The position numbers and the translations under genes are program-made. The notes beneath the pieces were generated by a model. That model was given only the letters and a program-made list of their open reading frames with translations, was not told where the DNA came from and searched no databases. From an uncultured Muribaculaceae bacterium (GTDB taxonomy: Bacteria > Bacteroidota > Bacteroidia > Bacteroidales > Muribaculaceae), in contig CAJUFH010000029.1 in the NCBI GenBank assembly GCA_910585755.1, positions 1 through 34,338 of the forward strand: 34,338 nt of DNA, in the 5' to 3' direction. Each line of letters begins with the position of its first letter. Within the stretch, counting starts at the first letter, position 1. Positions 1 to 8,095 of the stretch are shown here, one piece after another.

Positions 1-661
1 TGCCTCCGGCGAGATAGTCCACCAATGGCTCGTCGAATATCGCGACATTGTGCCGCGAGTGCTGCAACACGCGGATACACCATTCGTAATCAGCAGAAAA
101 ACGATACCTTAGATCATATTCATCACAGATGCGTCGAAGGGCTACGAACGCCTGGTGGCATACAACCATCCCCTCGGCGAAGCTCTCATACGTCAGCTTA
201 TCAGGCGCGGTCAGGTGGCGGTCAGCCAACTTCGCGCGGTCTTTGCCTACCACCTGCGTCTGCCCGTAGACTACACCGGGAAATCCGTTGTTAATAATCG
301 CGTCAGCTATGAGCTGCAGCGTGTCGGGAGAGTGAAGCGCGTCGCCGGAATTAAGGAATACCAGATAATCGCCGCTCGCCATGGCGATTCCCTTGTTCAT
401 AGCATCGTAAATCCCGTTGTCCGGCGAGGAGAATACGCGGCGGTGCGAGTTGGGGTGTTCGCGGGCGATGTCAAGTGTATTGTCGGTGGAGGCTCCGTCG
501 ATAATCAGGTGTTCGTAGTGTGTACACGTCTGACGGTCGACGCTGTCGAGTGTCGGCACTATGGTCGCCTGGGCGTTGTAGGTTACTGTTATGATGGAGA
601 ACAGCGGTGCCGGTTTGTCGGCTTTGGATCTCGGTGGCATCGTTATGTTATAATGAGTCAT
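1..661 (-). CDS. Glycosyltransferase family 2, 3' end cut off by the window edge
   Basis: Partial gene: 220 N-terminal residues are visible and the frame is still open at base 1. The GT-A fold is clear: an N-terminal IITVTYNA strand (residues 23-30), the nucleotide-binding DGASTD (55-60), then DNGIYDAMNKGI (81-92), and NSGD at 104-107 in the place of the metal-binding DxD. A DYEW motif (191-194) is typical of the acceptor half of Bacteroidetes GT2 enzymes that add sugars to cell-surface polysaccharides. The ATG at 661 overlaps the birA stop as ATGA, so translation is probably coupled. A second in-frame ATG lies at 640 and would give a protein 7 residues shorter. Donor and acceptor sugars cannot be told. 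It is unlikely to matter for birA function; it probably just shares the transcript. Confidence 0.85.
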   Translation of the reverse strand, partial: MTHYNITMPPRSKADKPAPLFSIITVTYNAQATIVPTLDSVDRQTCTHYEHLIIDGASTDNTLDIAREHPNSHRRVFSSPDNGIYDAMNKGIAMASGDYLVFLNSGDALHSPDTLQLIADAIINNGFPGVVYGQTQVVGKDRAKLADRHLTAPDKLTYESFAEGMVVCHQAFVALRRICDEYDLRYRFSADYEWCIRVLQHSRHNVAIFDEPLVDYLAGG

Positions 662-1395
662 AGAATGAAACGTACCTGTTTGAAGAGGTATCGGTTTTCG
701 GAGCCGTCAGTGCGGCGTAGCGTCAATACTCCCGAGGGGTCTATGTCGGCTATCGAGGCGGTGAATGTCTTCCCGTCGGGAGTCGCGAACGGATGCTCCC
801 CTTCGCCTCTCCACAGAGTGGCGAGGTATCGGGCGTGGAGCGATTCCGCCGGTTCGCCAAGATTCGCGAACACGGCTGAAACCAGCTCTTCGAGGAGTGG
901 TTTCAGAGGGGTTTCCTCCCCGGTGATATTCCTTATTGATACCGGGTTGGGGGCGTCGGAGAGGAAACGTTCCTGGTTCACGTTAACCCCGATTCCGGCG
1001 ATGGTATGGCGTATGGCGGTCGCTGACTCGAGGGAGTGCTCGATCAGGATTCCGCAGATTTTCCTGTCCCCGACGTATACGTCGTTGGGCCATTTCACCC
1101 TTACCTCATCAGGCTGCGGAAGGTGTCGGCGGAGAACGTCAACCACGGCGAGACATACGGCCTCGGAGATAAAAAACTGCCTGGCCGGAGCTATCCCCTT
1201 AGGTATGAAGAGGATGGAAAAGGTCAGGTTCCGGCCCGGCTCGGCTTCCCAGGAGTTGCCGCGCTGGCCCCGGCCCCCTGTCTGGCAGTCGGTGCTGACA
1301 ACTACCGGGCCGTCGAAGTCCGCCGCCCGTTCCTTGAGCCAGGTGCTCGTAGAGTTTACTTCCGGGAGCGATATGAAGTCCGCCATATGCTTCAT
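658..1395 (-). CDS. birA: Biotin--[acetyl-CoA-carboxylase] ligase (class I, no DNA-binding domain)
   Basis: Activates biotin with ATP and transfers it to the lysine of biotin carboxyl carrier proteins in the cytoplasm. Visible motifs in family order: GRGQRG at 41-46 (the biotinyl-AMP-binding GRGRxG loop), KWPND at 101-105 with the conserved lysine, GILIE at 115-119 and GIGVNVN at 134-140, followed by a short C-terminal SH3-like domain from about residue 190. At 245 residues it lacks the N-terminal helix-turn-helix of E. coli BirA, so it should be a ligase only and not a repressor. The start is 7 bases after the tsaE stop; an alternative Met lies at residue 4. The stop overlaps the next gene's start (ATGA). 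Confidence 0.95.
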   Translation of the reverse strand: MKHMADFISLPEVNSTSTWLKERAADFDGPVVVSTDCQTGGRGQRGNSWEAEPGRNLTFSILFIPKGIAPARQFFISEAVCLAVVDVLRRHLPQPDEVRVKWPNDVYVGDRKICGILIEHSLESATAIRHTIAGIGVNVNQERFLSDAPNPVSIRNITGEETPLKPLLEELVSAVFANLGEPAESLHARYLATLWRGEGEHPFATPDGKTFTASIADIDPSGVLTLRRTDGSENRYLFKQVRFIL

Positions 1396-1402
1396 CCCGC
1401 TT

Positions 1403-1840
1403 TTAGTGTTCCGGCTGGCGCACGATTAGAGTGCGCGACTCATCGGGGTTCACGCGCACTTCGACTTCTACTGTATCGTCCGGCAGAAGCGGCTCGATGC
1501 GTTCGGGCCATTCGAGCAGACATAGAGCGCCGGAATCGAAATAGTCCTCGATACCGATTTCCAGAGCTTCTTCTACCGATTCCAGGCGGTAGAGGTCGAA
1601 ATGGTAGATTAGTTCAGCCGTCGTGTCGGAGCGGTATTCGTTGATGATGGCGAAAGAGGGGGAGTTCGCGGTGTCGTCCTCAACGCCGAGTTCTTTCGCG
1701 AGCGCGGAGATGAACGTGGTCTTCCCGGCTCCCATCTCGCCGCGGAAGGCGTAGACTGTCTCGTCGCCCATCAGCGAGGCGAACTCGCGGGCGGCTTCGG
1801 GGAGGTTTTCGGGTGTCTTGATTTGTATTTCGGTGGTCAT
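1403..1840 (-). CDS. tsaE: tRNA t6A threonylcarbamoyladenosine biosynthesis ATPase TsaE
   Basis: P-loop ATPase partner of the TsaB-TsaD complex that makes N6-threonylcarbamoyladenosine at position 37 of ANN-decoding tRNAs. The Walker A motif GEMGAGKT is at residues 34-41, SPSF at 60-63, the family-typical HFDLYRL at 80-86, and LLEWPE at 108-113 holds the Walker B-like acidic residue. The length of 145 residues is normal. It lies 26 bases downstream of porX and 7 bases upstream of birA on the same strand, so the three are probably one transcript. TsaE next to a PglZ-domain response regulator is, to my knowledge, a common arrangement in Bacteroidales. Confidence 0.95.
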   Translation of the reverse strand: MTTEIQIKTPENLPEAAREFASLMGDETVYAFRGEMGAGKTTFISALAKELGVEDDTANSPSFAIINEYRSDTTAELIYHFDLYRLESVEEALEIGIEDYFDSGALCLLEWPERIEPLLPDDTVEVEVRVNPDESRTLIVRQPEH

Positions 1841-1866
1841 AACTGATGAATGTTATCGGATGGATG

Positions 1867-3411
1867 TTATCTGGGGGTGAGCGTTACCAGGGGCACGAGC
1901 ATCTCTTCGAGCGATATGCCTCCGTGCTGGAATGTACCGTCGTAATACTGCACGTAGTAGTTGTAGTTGTTCGGATAAGCGAAGAAGTCGTTGTTTCCGG
2001 CGAAGATATATGCCGAGGAAACGTTGGGGGAGGGGAGCCCCATCTCCGCGGGCCGCTTGATTTCAAAAACCTGTTTCGGGTTGTACCCCAAGTTCTTTCC
2101 TACCTTGTAGCGGAGGTTGGTATTGGTGTTCTTATCCCCTACGACCTTTACGGGGTTGTCGACGCGGATTGTGCCGTGGTCGGTTGTCAGCACGACCTTC
2201 GCCCCCGAAGCGGCAATGCGCCGGAACAGCTCGAGCGCCGACGAGTGGCGGAACCAGGAGGTGGCAAGCGAGCGGTACGCCGCGTCGCTTCCGGCGAGCT
2301 CGCGTATCATCCGGCTCTCGGTGCGGGCGTGCGACAGCATGTCTATGAAGTTTAGAACGATAACGTTCAGCTTGTTCTGCCGGAGGTTTGCGAACTCCCG
2401 CAGCAGTTTCTCTCCCCCAGCAGAGTCGTTGACTTTATTGTATGAGAACTTGCAGGGGCGGCGGTAGCGGTCGAGCAGCGTTGCGACCAGTTCACCCTCG
2501 TTGAGGTTCTTCCCCTCGTCCTCGTCCTCGTCGACCCACAGGTGGGGGAACATCTTAGCGATGTCGAGAGGCATAAGGCCGGAGAATATGGCGTTGCGAG
2601 CATACTGGGTGGCCGTCGGGAGGATTGAGGTGTAGAGCCGCTCGTCGAATGTGAAGTACTCGGCGAGGGCCGGCTTGATCGATAGCCAGAGGTCGAGGCG
2701 GAAATTGTCGATCAGCACGAAAAACACCGGTTCATCTCCGTCGAGGAGCGGAAAGACGGCGTCCGGGAAAATCCGCGGACTCATCAGCGGGCGCTCCTTG
2801 TCGGAAAGTATCCAGTTCTCGTAGTTGCGTTTTACGAATTTGTAGAAAGTGGCGTCCGCCTCGGCTTTCTGCATCCGGAGCATCTCGTCCATGTTCGTGT
2901 CGGTCGACGCCAGGCGCAGCTCCCAGGCCGTGAGCTTCTCGTAGAGCCTGTACCAGTCGTCGATGCTGGAAGCCTCTGAAATCGCCTGCGAGATTCTGGC
3001 AAATTCCTGACGGTAGTCTGCGGCGGCGGTCTCGCTGACGAGCTGGCCGCTGTGGAGGTTCTTCTTGATTGACATCAGAATCTGCATCGGGTTGACCGGC
3101 TTTATGAGGTAGTCGGCAATCTGGTTCCCTACCGCCTGGTCCATGATGTTCTCCTCCTCGCTCTTGGTAATCATTATGACCGGGGTTTGCGGGGCTATCT
3201 CCTTGATGCGCTGGAGGGTTTCGAGACCCGTGAGGCCCGGCATGTTTTCGTCGAGAATCACGAGGTCGAAGTGGCGTTTTTCGACGAGGTCAAGCGCGTC
3301 GCGGCCGTTGTTCACGGTCAGCGGCTCGTAGCCTTTCGTCTTGAGAAACATAATGTGGGGCTTCAGGAGGTCGATTTCATCGTCGGCCCAAAGTATGCTG
3401 TATTCGCTCAT
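1867..3411 (-). CDS. porX: PorX-type response regulator with PglZ/alkaline-phosphatase-superfamily effector domain
   Basis: Two-domain regulator of 514 residues. The N-terminal receiver domain (about 1-120) has the acidic pocket D10/D11, phospho-acceptor D54 in ILDENMPG and K104 in LIKP. A helical linker leads to a PglZ domain (about 210-514) with alkaline-phosphatase-type metal and nucleophile candidates: D235 in FVLIDNFRLD, T266/T268 in PTATQYARN, D357 and H361 in FIDMLSHAR, D411-H412 in TTDHG, and H496. This architecture and length match PorX, which with the sensor PorY controls T9SS genes in Porphyromonas gingivalis and whose PglZ domain has been reported to cleave oligoadenylate-type nucleotides. 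Neither porY nor sigP is in this window. It is the first gene of the porX-tsaE-birA run; a candidate -7 element lies at 3440-3447. An acidic DEDEDEG insert (about 294-300) looks loop-like. Confidence 0.9.
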   Translation of the reverse strand: MSEYSILWADDEIDLLKPHIMFLKTKGYEPLTVNNGRDALDLVEKRHFDLVILDENMPGLTGLETLQRIKEIAPQTPVIMITKSEEENIMDQAVGNQIADYLIKPVNPMQILMSIKKNLHSGQLVSETAAADYRQEFARISQAISEASSIDDWYRLYEKLTAWELRLASTDTNMDEMLRMQKAEADATFYKFVKRNYENWILSDKERPLMSPRIFPDAVFPLLDGDEPVFFVLIDNFRLDLWLSIKPALAEYFTFDERLYTSILPTATQYARNAIFSGLMPLDIAKMFPHLWVDEDEDEGKNLNEGELVATLLDRYRRPCKFSYNKVNDSAGGEKLLREFANLRQNKLNVIVLNFIDMLSHARTESRMIRELAGSDAAYRSLATSWFRHSSALELFRRIAASGAKVVLTTDHGTIRVDNPVKVVGDKNTNTNLRYKVGKNLGYNPKQVFEIKRPAEMGLPSPNVSSAYIFAGNNDFFAYPNNYNYYVQYYDGTFQHGGISLEEMLVPLVTLTPR

Positions 3412-3439
3412 CGTCTGTTGTCGGGATGGGTTGATACTA

Positions 3440-3447
3440 CAAAGGTA
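3440..3447 (-). promoter_or_regulatory. Candidate -7 promoter element for porX
   Basis: On the minus strand this reads TACCTTTG, an exact match to the Bacteroidetes TAnnTTTG element, about 30 bases before the porX ATG. No convincing -33 TTTG at the usual ~19-base distance is visible, so the call rests on the -7 match and position. Confidence 0.5.
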
Positions 3448-3556
3448 ACGTTTTTAACAAAAAAAGGTGCGATTCGGATGTTATTTTTTTGTGACAGCGT
3501 GAACCCTCCTCCCGCGCGCTGCGTTTGTAATAGCATAAGACTTATATGCTTTGCTC

Positions 3557-4432
3557 ATGAAAACTGCGATTTTCTTCTCCTTTGGTATTGCTGCTCTGGC
3601 GGCTCTTTCGTCGTGTCAAGGCGGCTCGGGCACGGCTCAGACTCCTGATGTCCCCGACAGTGAGGAAATAGCGGAAACGGTAGCGGCTGTGACGGAGGAT
3701 TTCACCCGTGACAGCACTTTCATCTTCGGCGACGCCCGGATTGAGACCCGCGAGTTCGCGAGGGTCTACCCTACGGAGCATGAGGACGTGTATATGTCAA
3801 TCCGGGTTTACGCCTTGCGGGAAACGTCAGGGGTCAACATCCAGCTCGCCCGGATTGTCAGCGAGAACTTCGCCGAGGTAGCCGGGGGCGAGGTTGAGTA
3901 TGACCGCGACAACGGTTCGCAGGCTGCTGTCGAGCGCGAGATTGACTTCTACGGCAACATTTTCACAAAAGACATCCTCCCGGCGCTGAAGGAGTCGGTC
4001 AGCTACGGCTACTACGTTGTTATGGAGCTGCGCCCCGCGTGGTCCGACGGCAAGAGCGTCATAACATATATGTCCTACAACGAGGCGTGCGGCGGAGCGG
4101 CGTGCGACGCTGACGCCTCCTATGTCAGCTTCACTTATCCCGAGGGCAAACCGCTGGGATTCGAGGAGCTGGTTCCAATGGACAAGCGGCAGGAGGTGCG
4201 CGACGAGCTTCTCTCCCTTATGGCCGAGGACGCGGGCCGTTCGCGCGCCAATTATCTGAAATGGCTGAGCGATTTTATCAATCCGGGCGCTTCCGAAACA
4301 TATACCCCCGAAAACTTCCCCCTCGGTCAGTGCGCGGTCATCGGCGACAACATGGTATTCTCCTACCTCCAGGGCGAAATCGCCTATCCCTCGCGTGGTT
4401 GCCCGGTTTTCCTGGTGAAAAAACCATCCTGA
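3557..4432 (+). CDS. Lipoprotein with DUF3298/RsiV-like domain
   Basis: 291 residues from the ATG at 3557; a TTG two codons earlier is possible but less likely. The N-terminus is a lipoprotein signal, with lipobox LSSC and lipidated C20. The body resembles proteins in which a DUF4163-like N-terminal half is followed by a DUF3298 (RsiV-like) half. The DUF3298 signs are FTYPEGKPLGFEELVP near 190-205 and a terminal strand set containing CAVIGDNMVFSYLQGEIA and ending at VFLVKKPS. In Bacillus RsiV this fold binds lysozyme; in Bacteroidetes lipoproteins its ligand is generally unknown. It is divergent from porX with about 145 bases between, and precedes the C10 protease, which appears to have its own promoter. 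Confidence 0.75.
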   Translation: MKTAIFFSFGIAALAALSSCQGGSGTAQTPDVPDSEEIAETVAAVTEDFTRDSTFIFGDARIETREFARVYPTEHEDVYMSIRVYALRETSGVNIQLARIVSENFAEVAGGEVEYDRDNGSQAAVEREIDFYGNIFTKDILPALKESVSYGYYVVMELRPAWSDGKSVITYMSYNEACGGAACDADASYVSFTYPEGKPLGFEELVPMDKRQEVRDELLSLMAEDAGRSRANYLKWLSDFINPGASETYTPENFPLGQCAVIGDNMVFSYLQGEIAYPSRGCPVFLVKKPS

Positions 4433-4459
4433 CAGAGGCAACTCTTTTGAAAAAATGCG

Positions 4460-4467
4460 TAACTTTG
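4460..4467 (+). promoter_or_regulatory. Candidate -7 promoter element for the C10 protease operon
   Basis: TAACTTTG matches TAnnTTTG exactly and lies about 60 bases before the protease ATG. The 5' leader it would produce contains a 7-bp hairpin (GCCGCCG at 4467-4473 with CGGCGGC at 4498-4504). A -33 element at standard spacing is not obvious. Confidence 0.5.
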
Positions 4468-4527
4468 CCGCCGGACAACAAGCCGGAATCTTCTTGACGG
4501 CGGCTTCATAAGTCGAACTATCTTTTT

Positions 4528-6984
4528 ATGAGAAATTTTCGTTTCTATACGGCGGTGTTGCTCGCCGCGGCATCTTTCAGTGTGACAGCCGAAACGCTTA
4601 CCCCGGAGGAGGCTCTTTCCCGCGCCATGGGGGCCGGAATTTCCACCCCTGCGCTTAAATCGGCTATCGGCCGCGTGGAGCGGCCGCGGCTTATCCGTAC
4701 GGTCGACACTCCCGCCGGAGTCCCTGGCGCGTACGTGTTCAGCCGCGACGGCGGCTATGTCGTTGTCGCCGCCGACGATGTCGCCCTTCCCCTTTTGGGA
4801 TACTCTGACGAGGCGCTTCCCGAGGGTGACGCGATGCCTCCGCAGATGAAATGGTGGCTTGGGGAATACGGGCGCCAGATTGACTATGCCCGCGCCCACG
4901 CTTCGGAGCGCCCTCGAATCGCTTCCGCTCCGTCGAGAGCCGACCGCCTCCCGATCGCGCCGTTGCTGACAACTCTCTGGAATCAGGACGCTCCATACAA
5001 CGACCTGTGCCCCGAAATCAGCGGCAAGCGCGCCGTTACGGGTTGCGTGGCCACGGCGATGGCCCAGGTCATGAAATACCATAATTATCCTCAAAAGGGT
5101 CTTTCCTCTATATCCTATCCTCTTAACGGACAGACCCTTTCGATGAATTTCGCCCAGACGACATTCGACTGGGCCAATATGCTCGACTCATATACCGGAA
5201 CTTACACCTCCGCCCAGTCGGAGGCTGTCGCGACCCTGATGAAGGCTTGCGGGTATGCCACCAAAATGCAGTACACCGCCTCGGAATCGGGCACCAGTTC
5301 GCAGAACGCCGCGATTGCCCTCCGCACATATTTCGGCTATAACGCCGCGCTGGAGCTTAAAGACCGCGACTTCTATCCCCTCGACCAGTGGGAGACGATG
5401 TTCTATGAGAACCTCCGCGACTGCGGCCCGGTGCTCTGCGGAGGGGCCGACTATTCGATGACTTCCGGCCACGAGTTCGTATGCGACGGTTACAGCGCCG
5501 ACGGCTTCTTCCATTTCAACTGGGGGTGGGGCGGTGCTTATGACGGATACTTCCTGCTTACTGCCCTGAATCCCGCAGGAGTCGGAATCGGCGGCGGAAT
5601 CGGCGACGGCTTCAATTTCGGCCAGGATGCTATTTTCGGAATTATGCCTCCGACAGGCGCTCCCGTGACTTATGATAACCGCGTGGTGCTCTACGGCGTG
5701 CTCGGCGGCTCGGTCAACGGCTCGATTCTCACGTTTAGCGCGGGAGACGGCGGGGCTTTCCTTAATAATACCGACCGCACCTTCGGCGTGCAGCTCGGAG
5801 CGAAGCTCGTCAGCTCGTCCGGCCAGGTAACGTATGCCGCCGGACCTTCGGCCAACGGCATCCAGCCCGGCTACGGAGTTTCGGAATACCAGGTGGCTCT
5901 CGGCTCCCTCTCTTCGGGAACATACAAGGTTTATCCCGTCTGCCGTCCCTCGGGCAACGGCGCGTCGGCAGAATGGCTTGACATCCCCCAGAAAATGGGC
6001 AATCCCGGCTTCCTGGTGCTGACCGCCGGTGGCGGCTCCTATTCCGTCGCCACGGAAACGTTCGAGCTGCCGAAGGCTGCCAACGTGAAGGCTGAATTCC
6101 CCTTCTTCGTCAACTGCCCGTATTCGGTTTCCGCGGACCTTACGAATGTCGCTTCTTTCGAGATGTTCATGCCCGTAGCGTCGGCAATCGCGACTTTGAG
6201 CAACAACACGCTTAACCTTATTTCGCGCGGCGAAGTGATGAGGCTTGACCTCAATCCGGGCGCGACGGCCAACTATACCTTTACCGGAACTTTCGGCACG
6301 GCCTCAACCCAGGCGGGTGAGTATTACTTCGTGATTTACGACCCCGACCGCGGCGAAGTCCTCTATTATTCGAGAGTGAATGCCCAGGCTAATCCCGGTA
6401 AGGCTGCGATTACATGCTCCTCCTTCACAATCGAGGGGGGCAACCAGAACGTAAACGCCGCCGCTATCAGGTTCAACGCCAACGTCTCGGTTACCTCTGG
6501 CTATCTTTCTAAGCCGCTTGTCGTGGCTTTCTTCGACGACGAGAGCCCGACTTCGATTGATATGGCTTACTTCCCGGTCAAATATCTTTCAGCCGGACAG
6601 AGCGCGAGCCTGACGACTACGTGCGCCTTCAGCGCCGCGAAACTCGGCGGCACTTATACCGCGGGCCTCTTTGACCCTGACGATACCTCCAATATGCTGG
6701 CTTCTGTCCGCTTTACGGTCGGTTCGACTTCCGGCGTGGAGAATGTCAGCGCGGAGAGCGGGATTGTTATTGACGCGGCTGACGGCGGTGTCGCTGTTAC
6801 AGCCTCCGCGGGGATAGCGTCGGTAGGTGTATACCGGGTTGACGGAGCCGCGGTCGCTCTCCCTGTTGCCGGTGGTTCGTCCGAAATGACGGTTCCGGCG
6901 GGAACGCTCGCACCCGGAGTGTACGCCGTGCGCGTTACCGACATGGCCGGACATACCAAGACTCAGAAACTCGTAATCCGATGA
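4528..6984 (+). CDS. Secreted C10-family (streptopain-like) cysteine protease with T9SS type A sorting domain
   Basis: 818 residues. A signal peptide (about 1-21, cleaved near VTA/ET) is followed by a C10/Spi-type propeptide (about 22-135; note YVFSRDGGYVVVAADD at 69-84). The peptidase domain (about 140-350) carries catalytic C173 in VTGCVATAMAQVMKYHNYP, catalytic H315 in SGHEFVCDGY and the oxyanion-side NWGWGG at 331-336. Beta-rich repeats fill about 360-735. The last ~80 residues form a T9SS-type sorting domain ending GVYAVRVTDMAGHTKTQKL. Relatives include Streptococcus SpeB, P. gingivalis PrtT/periodontain and the Bacteroides fragilis Bfp proteases. It should be made as a zymogen and exported to the surface or medium. 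Its stop overlaps the start of the next lipoprotein gene (ATGA). Confidence 0.93.
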   Translation: MRNFRFYTAVLLAAASFSVTAETLTPEEALSRAMGAGISTPALKSAIGRVERPRLIRTVDTPAGVPGAYVFSRDGGYVVVAADDVALPLLGYSDEALPEGDAMPPQMKWWLGEYGRQIDYARAHASERPRIASAPSRADRLPIAPLLTTLWNQDAPYNDLCPEISGKRAVTGCVATAMAQVMKYHNYPQKGLSSISYPLNGQTLSMNFAQTTFDWANMLDSYTGTYTSAQSEAVATLMKACGYATKMQYTASESGTSSQNAAIALRTYFGYNAALELKDRDFYPLDQWETMFYENLRDCGPVLCGGADYSMTSGHEFVCDGYSADGFFHFNWGWGGAYDGYFLLTALNPAGVGIGGGIGDGFNFGQDAIFGIMPPTGAPVTYDNRVVLYGVLGGSVNGSILTFSAGDGGAFLNNTDRTFGVQLGAKLVSSSGQVTYAAGPSANGIQPGYGVSEYQVALGSLSSGTYKVYPVCRPSGNGASAEWLDIPQKMGNPGFLVLTAGGGSYSVATETFELPKAANVKAEFPFFVNCPYSVSADLTNVASFEMFMPVASAIATLSNNTLNLISRGEVMRLDLNPGATANYTFTGTFGTASTQAGEYYFVIYDPDRGEVLYYSRVNAQANPGKAAITCSSFTIEGGNQNVNAAAIRFNANVSVTSGYLSKPLVVAFFDDESPTSIDMAYFPVKYLSAGQSASLTTTCAFSAAKLGGTYTAGLFDPDDTSNMLASVRFTVGSTSGVENVSAESGIVIDAADGGVAVTASAGIASVGVYRVDGAAVALPVAGGSSEMTVPAGTLAPGVYAVRVTDMAGHTKTQKLVIR

Positions 6985-7523
6985 AACTCTCCTCGATAAC
7001 ACTGGCGGCAGCCGGGGCCATTATGGCCTCCGGCTGCCACTCTGCGAAAAATACCGGCGGACAGATGGCTGTGGCCGGTGAGGCCGCCCCTGTCGTGATT
7101 GCCCCCGGTCCGGCTGTGCCCGGCCATATGCGCCAGTCATCCCCGGCGGTAATGCCGAAGGCTGTCGCGTACCGCATGAGCGGCCCCTATTCCTTAAATG
7201 TCCCGGTCAACATCAACGCCGCCGGGGACATTGTGAGTTATCCGGCTCCTACCGACCTCGGCTCTGATAGCACTCCGATTGACCTCGGAGGTGGCTGGTG
7301 GCTCGACAGAAGGGGTGTCTCCGCCAACAGCGTCTTCACCCGTTACACATACGCCGAGTACCGCGCCCTGAAAACCGCGCCGACCCTCTCCGAGCTGAAA
7401 GCCGCCGTGATTCCAGGCGCCAAGGTGAGCGAGACCGTGACGCTCCCCATGACGCTCTCCGAGGCCGAAGCCGACCTTCCCGCTGTCAAAGCGGCGCTCC
7501 CGACCTTTTCTCTTCCGCGTTAA
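6981..7523 (+). CDS. Small lipoprotein of unknown function, translationally coupled to the C10 protease
   Basis: 180 residues. The N-terminus MKLSSITLAAAGAIMASGC ends in a plausible lipobox with C19, so it is probably a membrane-anchored lipoprotein. A proline/alanine-rich spacer (about 25-60) precedes a compact domain (about 60-180) with recognisable blocks: PKAVAYRMSGPYSLNVPVN, DIVSYPAPTDL, GGGWWLDRRGV, FTRYTYAEYRAL and IPGAKVSETVTLPMT. I recall similar short proteins in gut Bacteroidales but know of no assigned function. The ATGA overlap with the protease stop implies matched synthesis. Some C10 proteases have partner inhibitors encoded next door (Spi with SpeB; Bfi in B. fragilis), so an inhibitor or chaperone role is a hypothesis only; I see no sequence likeness to the protease propeptide. 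Confidence 0.8.
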   Translation: MKLSSITLAAAGAIMASGCHSAKNTGGQMAVAGEAAPVVIAPGPAVPGHMRQSSPAVMPKAVAYRMSGPYSLNVPVNINAAGDIVSYPAPTDLGSDSTPIDLGGGWWLDRRGVSANSVFTRYTYAEYRALKTAPTLSELKAAVIPGAKVSETVTLPMTLSEAEADLPAVKAALPTFSLPR

Positions 7524-7528
7524 CGACC

Positions 7529-7572
7529 TTCCCCTCGGGGAATCCTCCCTCTCTCCCGGCGGTTGACCGCCT
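7529..7572 (+). repeat. Two short hairpins between the lipoprotein and T9SS-tailed genes
   Basis: TTCCCCTCGGGGAA (7529-7542) and GGCGGTTGACCGCC (7559-7572) are perfect inverted repeats just after the stop at 7523. A T-run follows at 7587-7592, about 14 bases after the second stem. That is too far for a classic intrinsic terminator, so they may slow transcription or protect the 3' end. Confidence 0.45.
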
Positions 7573-7626
7573 ACTAATCTAATCTGTTTTTTGATTCACT
7601 TACGCAATAATAAACCAACCTAAATC

Positions 7627-8082
7627 ATGTACCGATTCCTTATTTCTATTTTCGCGGCCGCGGCGTGCTTCCTGGCAGGTCAGGCGGCGAATGTCGCCAG
7701 GGTCTCCGTCAACGGCGAGCCTGTGGGCAAGGTTGTGACTGCCATAACCTTCGACGGCGACCAGATGCGAATCCATTTCGGCGACTCCGACTCGATGGAT
7801 GCCGATATGGGTGATGTCCTCCTCGCTTTTGCCGAGGACGGCATGTCTGCTATCAACGCGGCCAATTTTTCCGCTTTCTCCTACGATGGTATCGTAGGCG
7901 ACCTGCTGGCTGTCTCCGGCCTGGAGGAGAACACCATCCTTTCTGTTTACGACGTTTCCGGCAAGACCCTTTTCGGCCCCGTTGCCGCTGAAGGCCGCAT
8001 GGAAATCAATGTCGCGGCTTTCCCCGCCGGGGTATATGTGCTCCGGGCTGGAAACGAGATTGTAAAATTCACCAAACGTTAA
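7627..8082 (+). CDS. Minimal T9SS-exported protein: small beta module plus type A sorting domain
   Basis: 151 residues, almost nothing but targeting sequence. A signal peptide (about 1-20, ending AGQAA) leads into a ~75-residue module with ITFDGDQMRIHF near 41-52, and then a complete T9SS type A sorting domain (about 97-151) with LSVYDVSGKTLFG and FPAGVYVLRAGNEIVKFTK. The central module resembles one inside the neighbouring pectate lyase (EDVERLMFDGPNMVVRF). Such pre-sorting-domain modules occur in larger T9SS cargo of Bacteroidales, so this could be a stripped-down cargo remnant or a real small surface protein. It lies 13 bases upstream of the pectate lyase start, so the two are probably co-transcribed. 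Confidence 0.8.
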   Translation: MYRFLISIFAAAACFLAGQAANVARVSVNGEPVGKVVTAITFDGDQMRIHFGDSDSMDADMGDVLLAFAEDGMSAINAANFSAFSYDGIVGDLLAVSGLEENTILSVYDVSGKTLFGPVAAEGRMEINVAAFPAGVYVLRAGNEIVKFTKR

Positions 8083-8095
8083 AAACCGACAGACC

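Noticed and set aside
155..1429. Long plus-strand open frame opposite the glycosyltransferase and birA
   Set aside because: It is antisense to two clear genes with family motifs, and its translation shows no recognisable domain; a GC-rich shadow frame.
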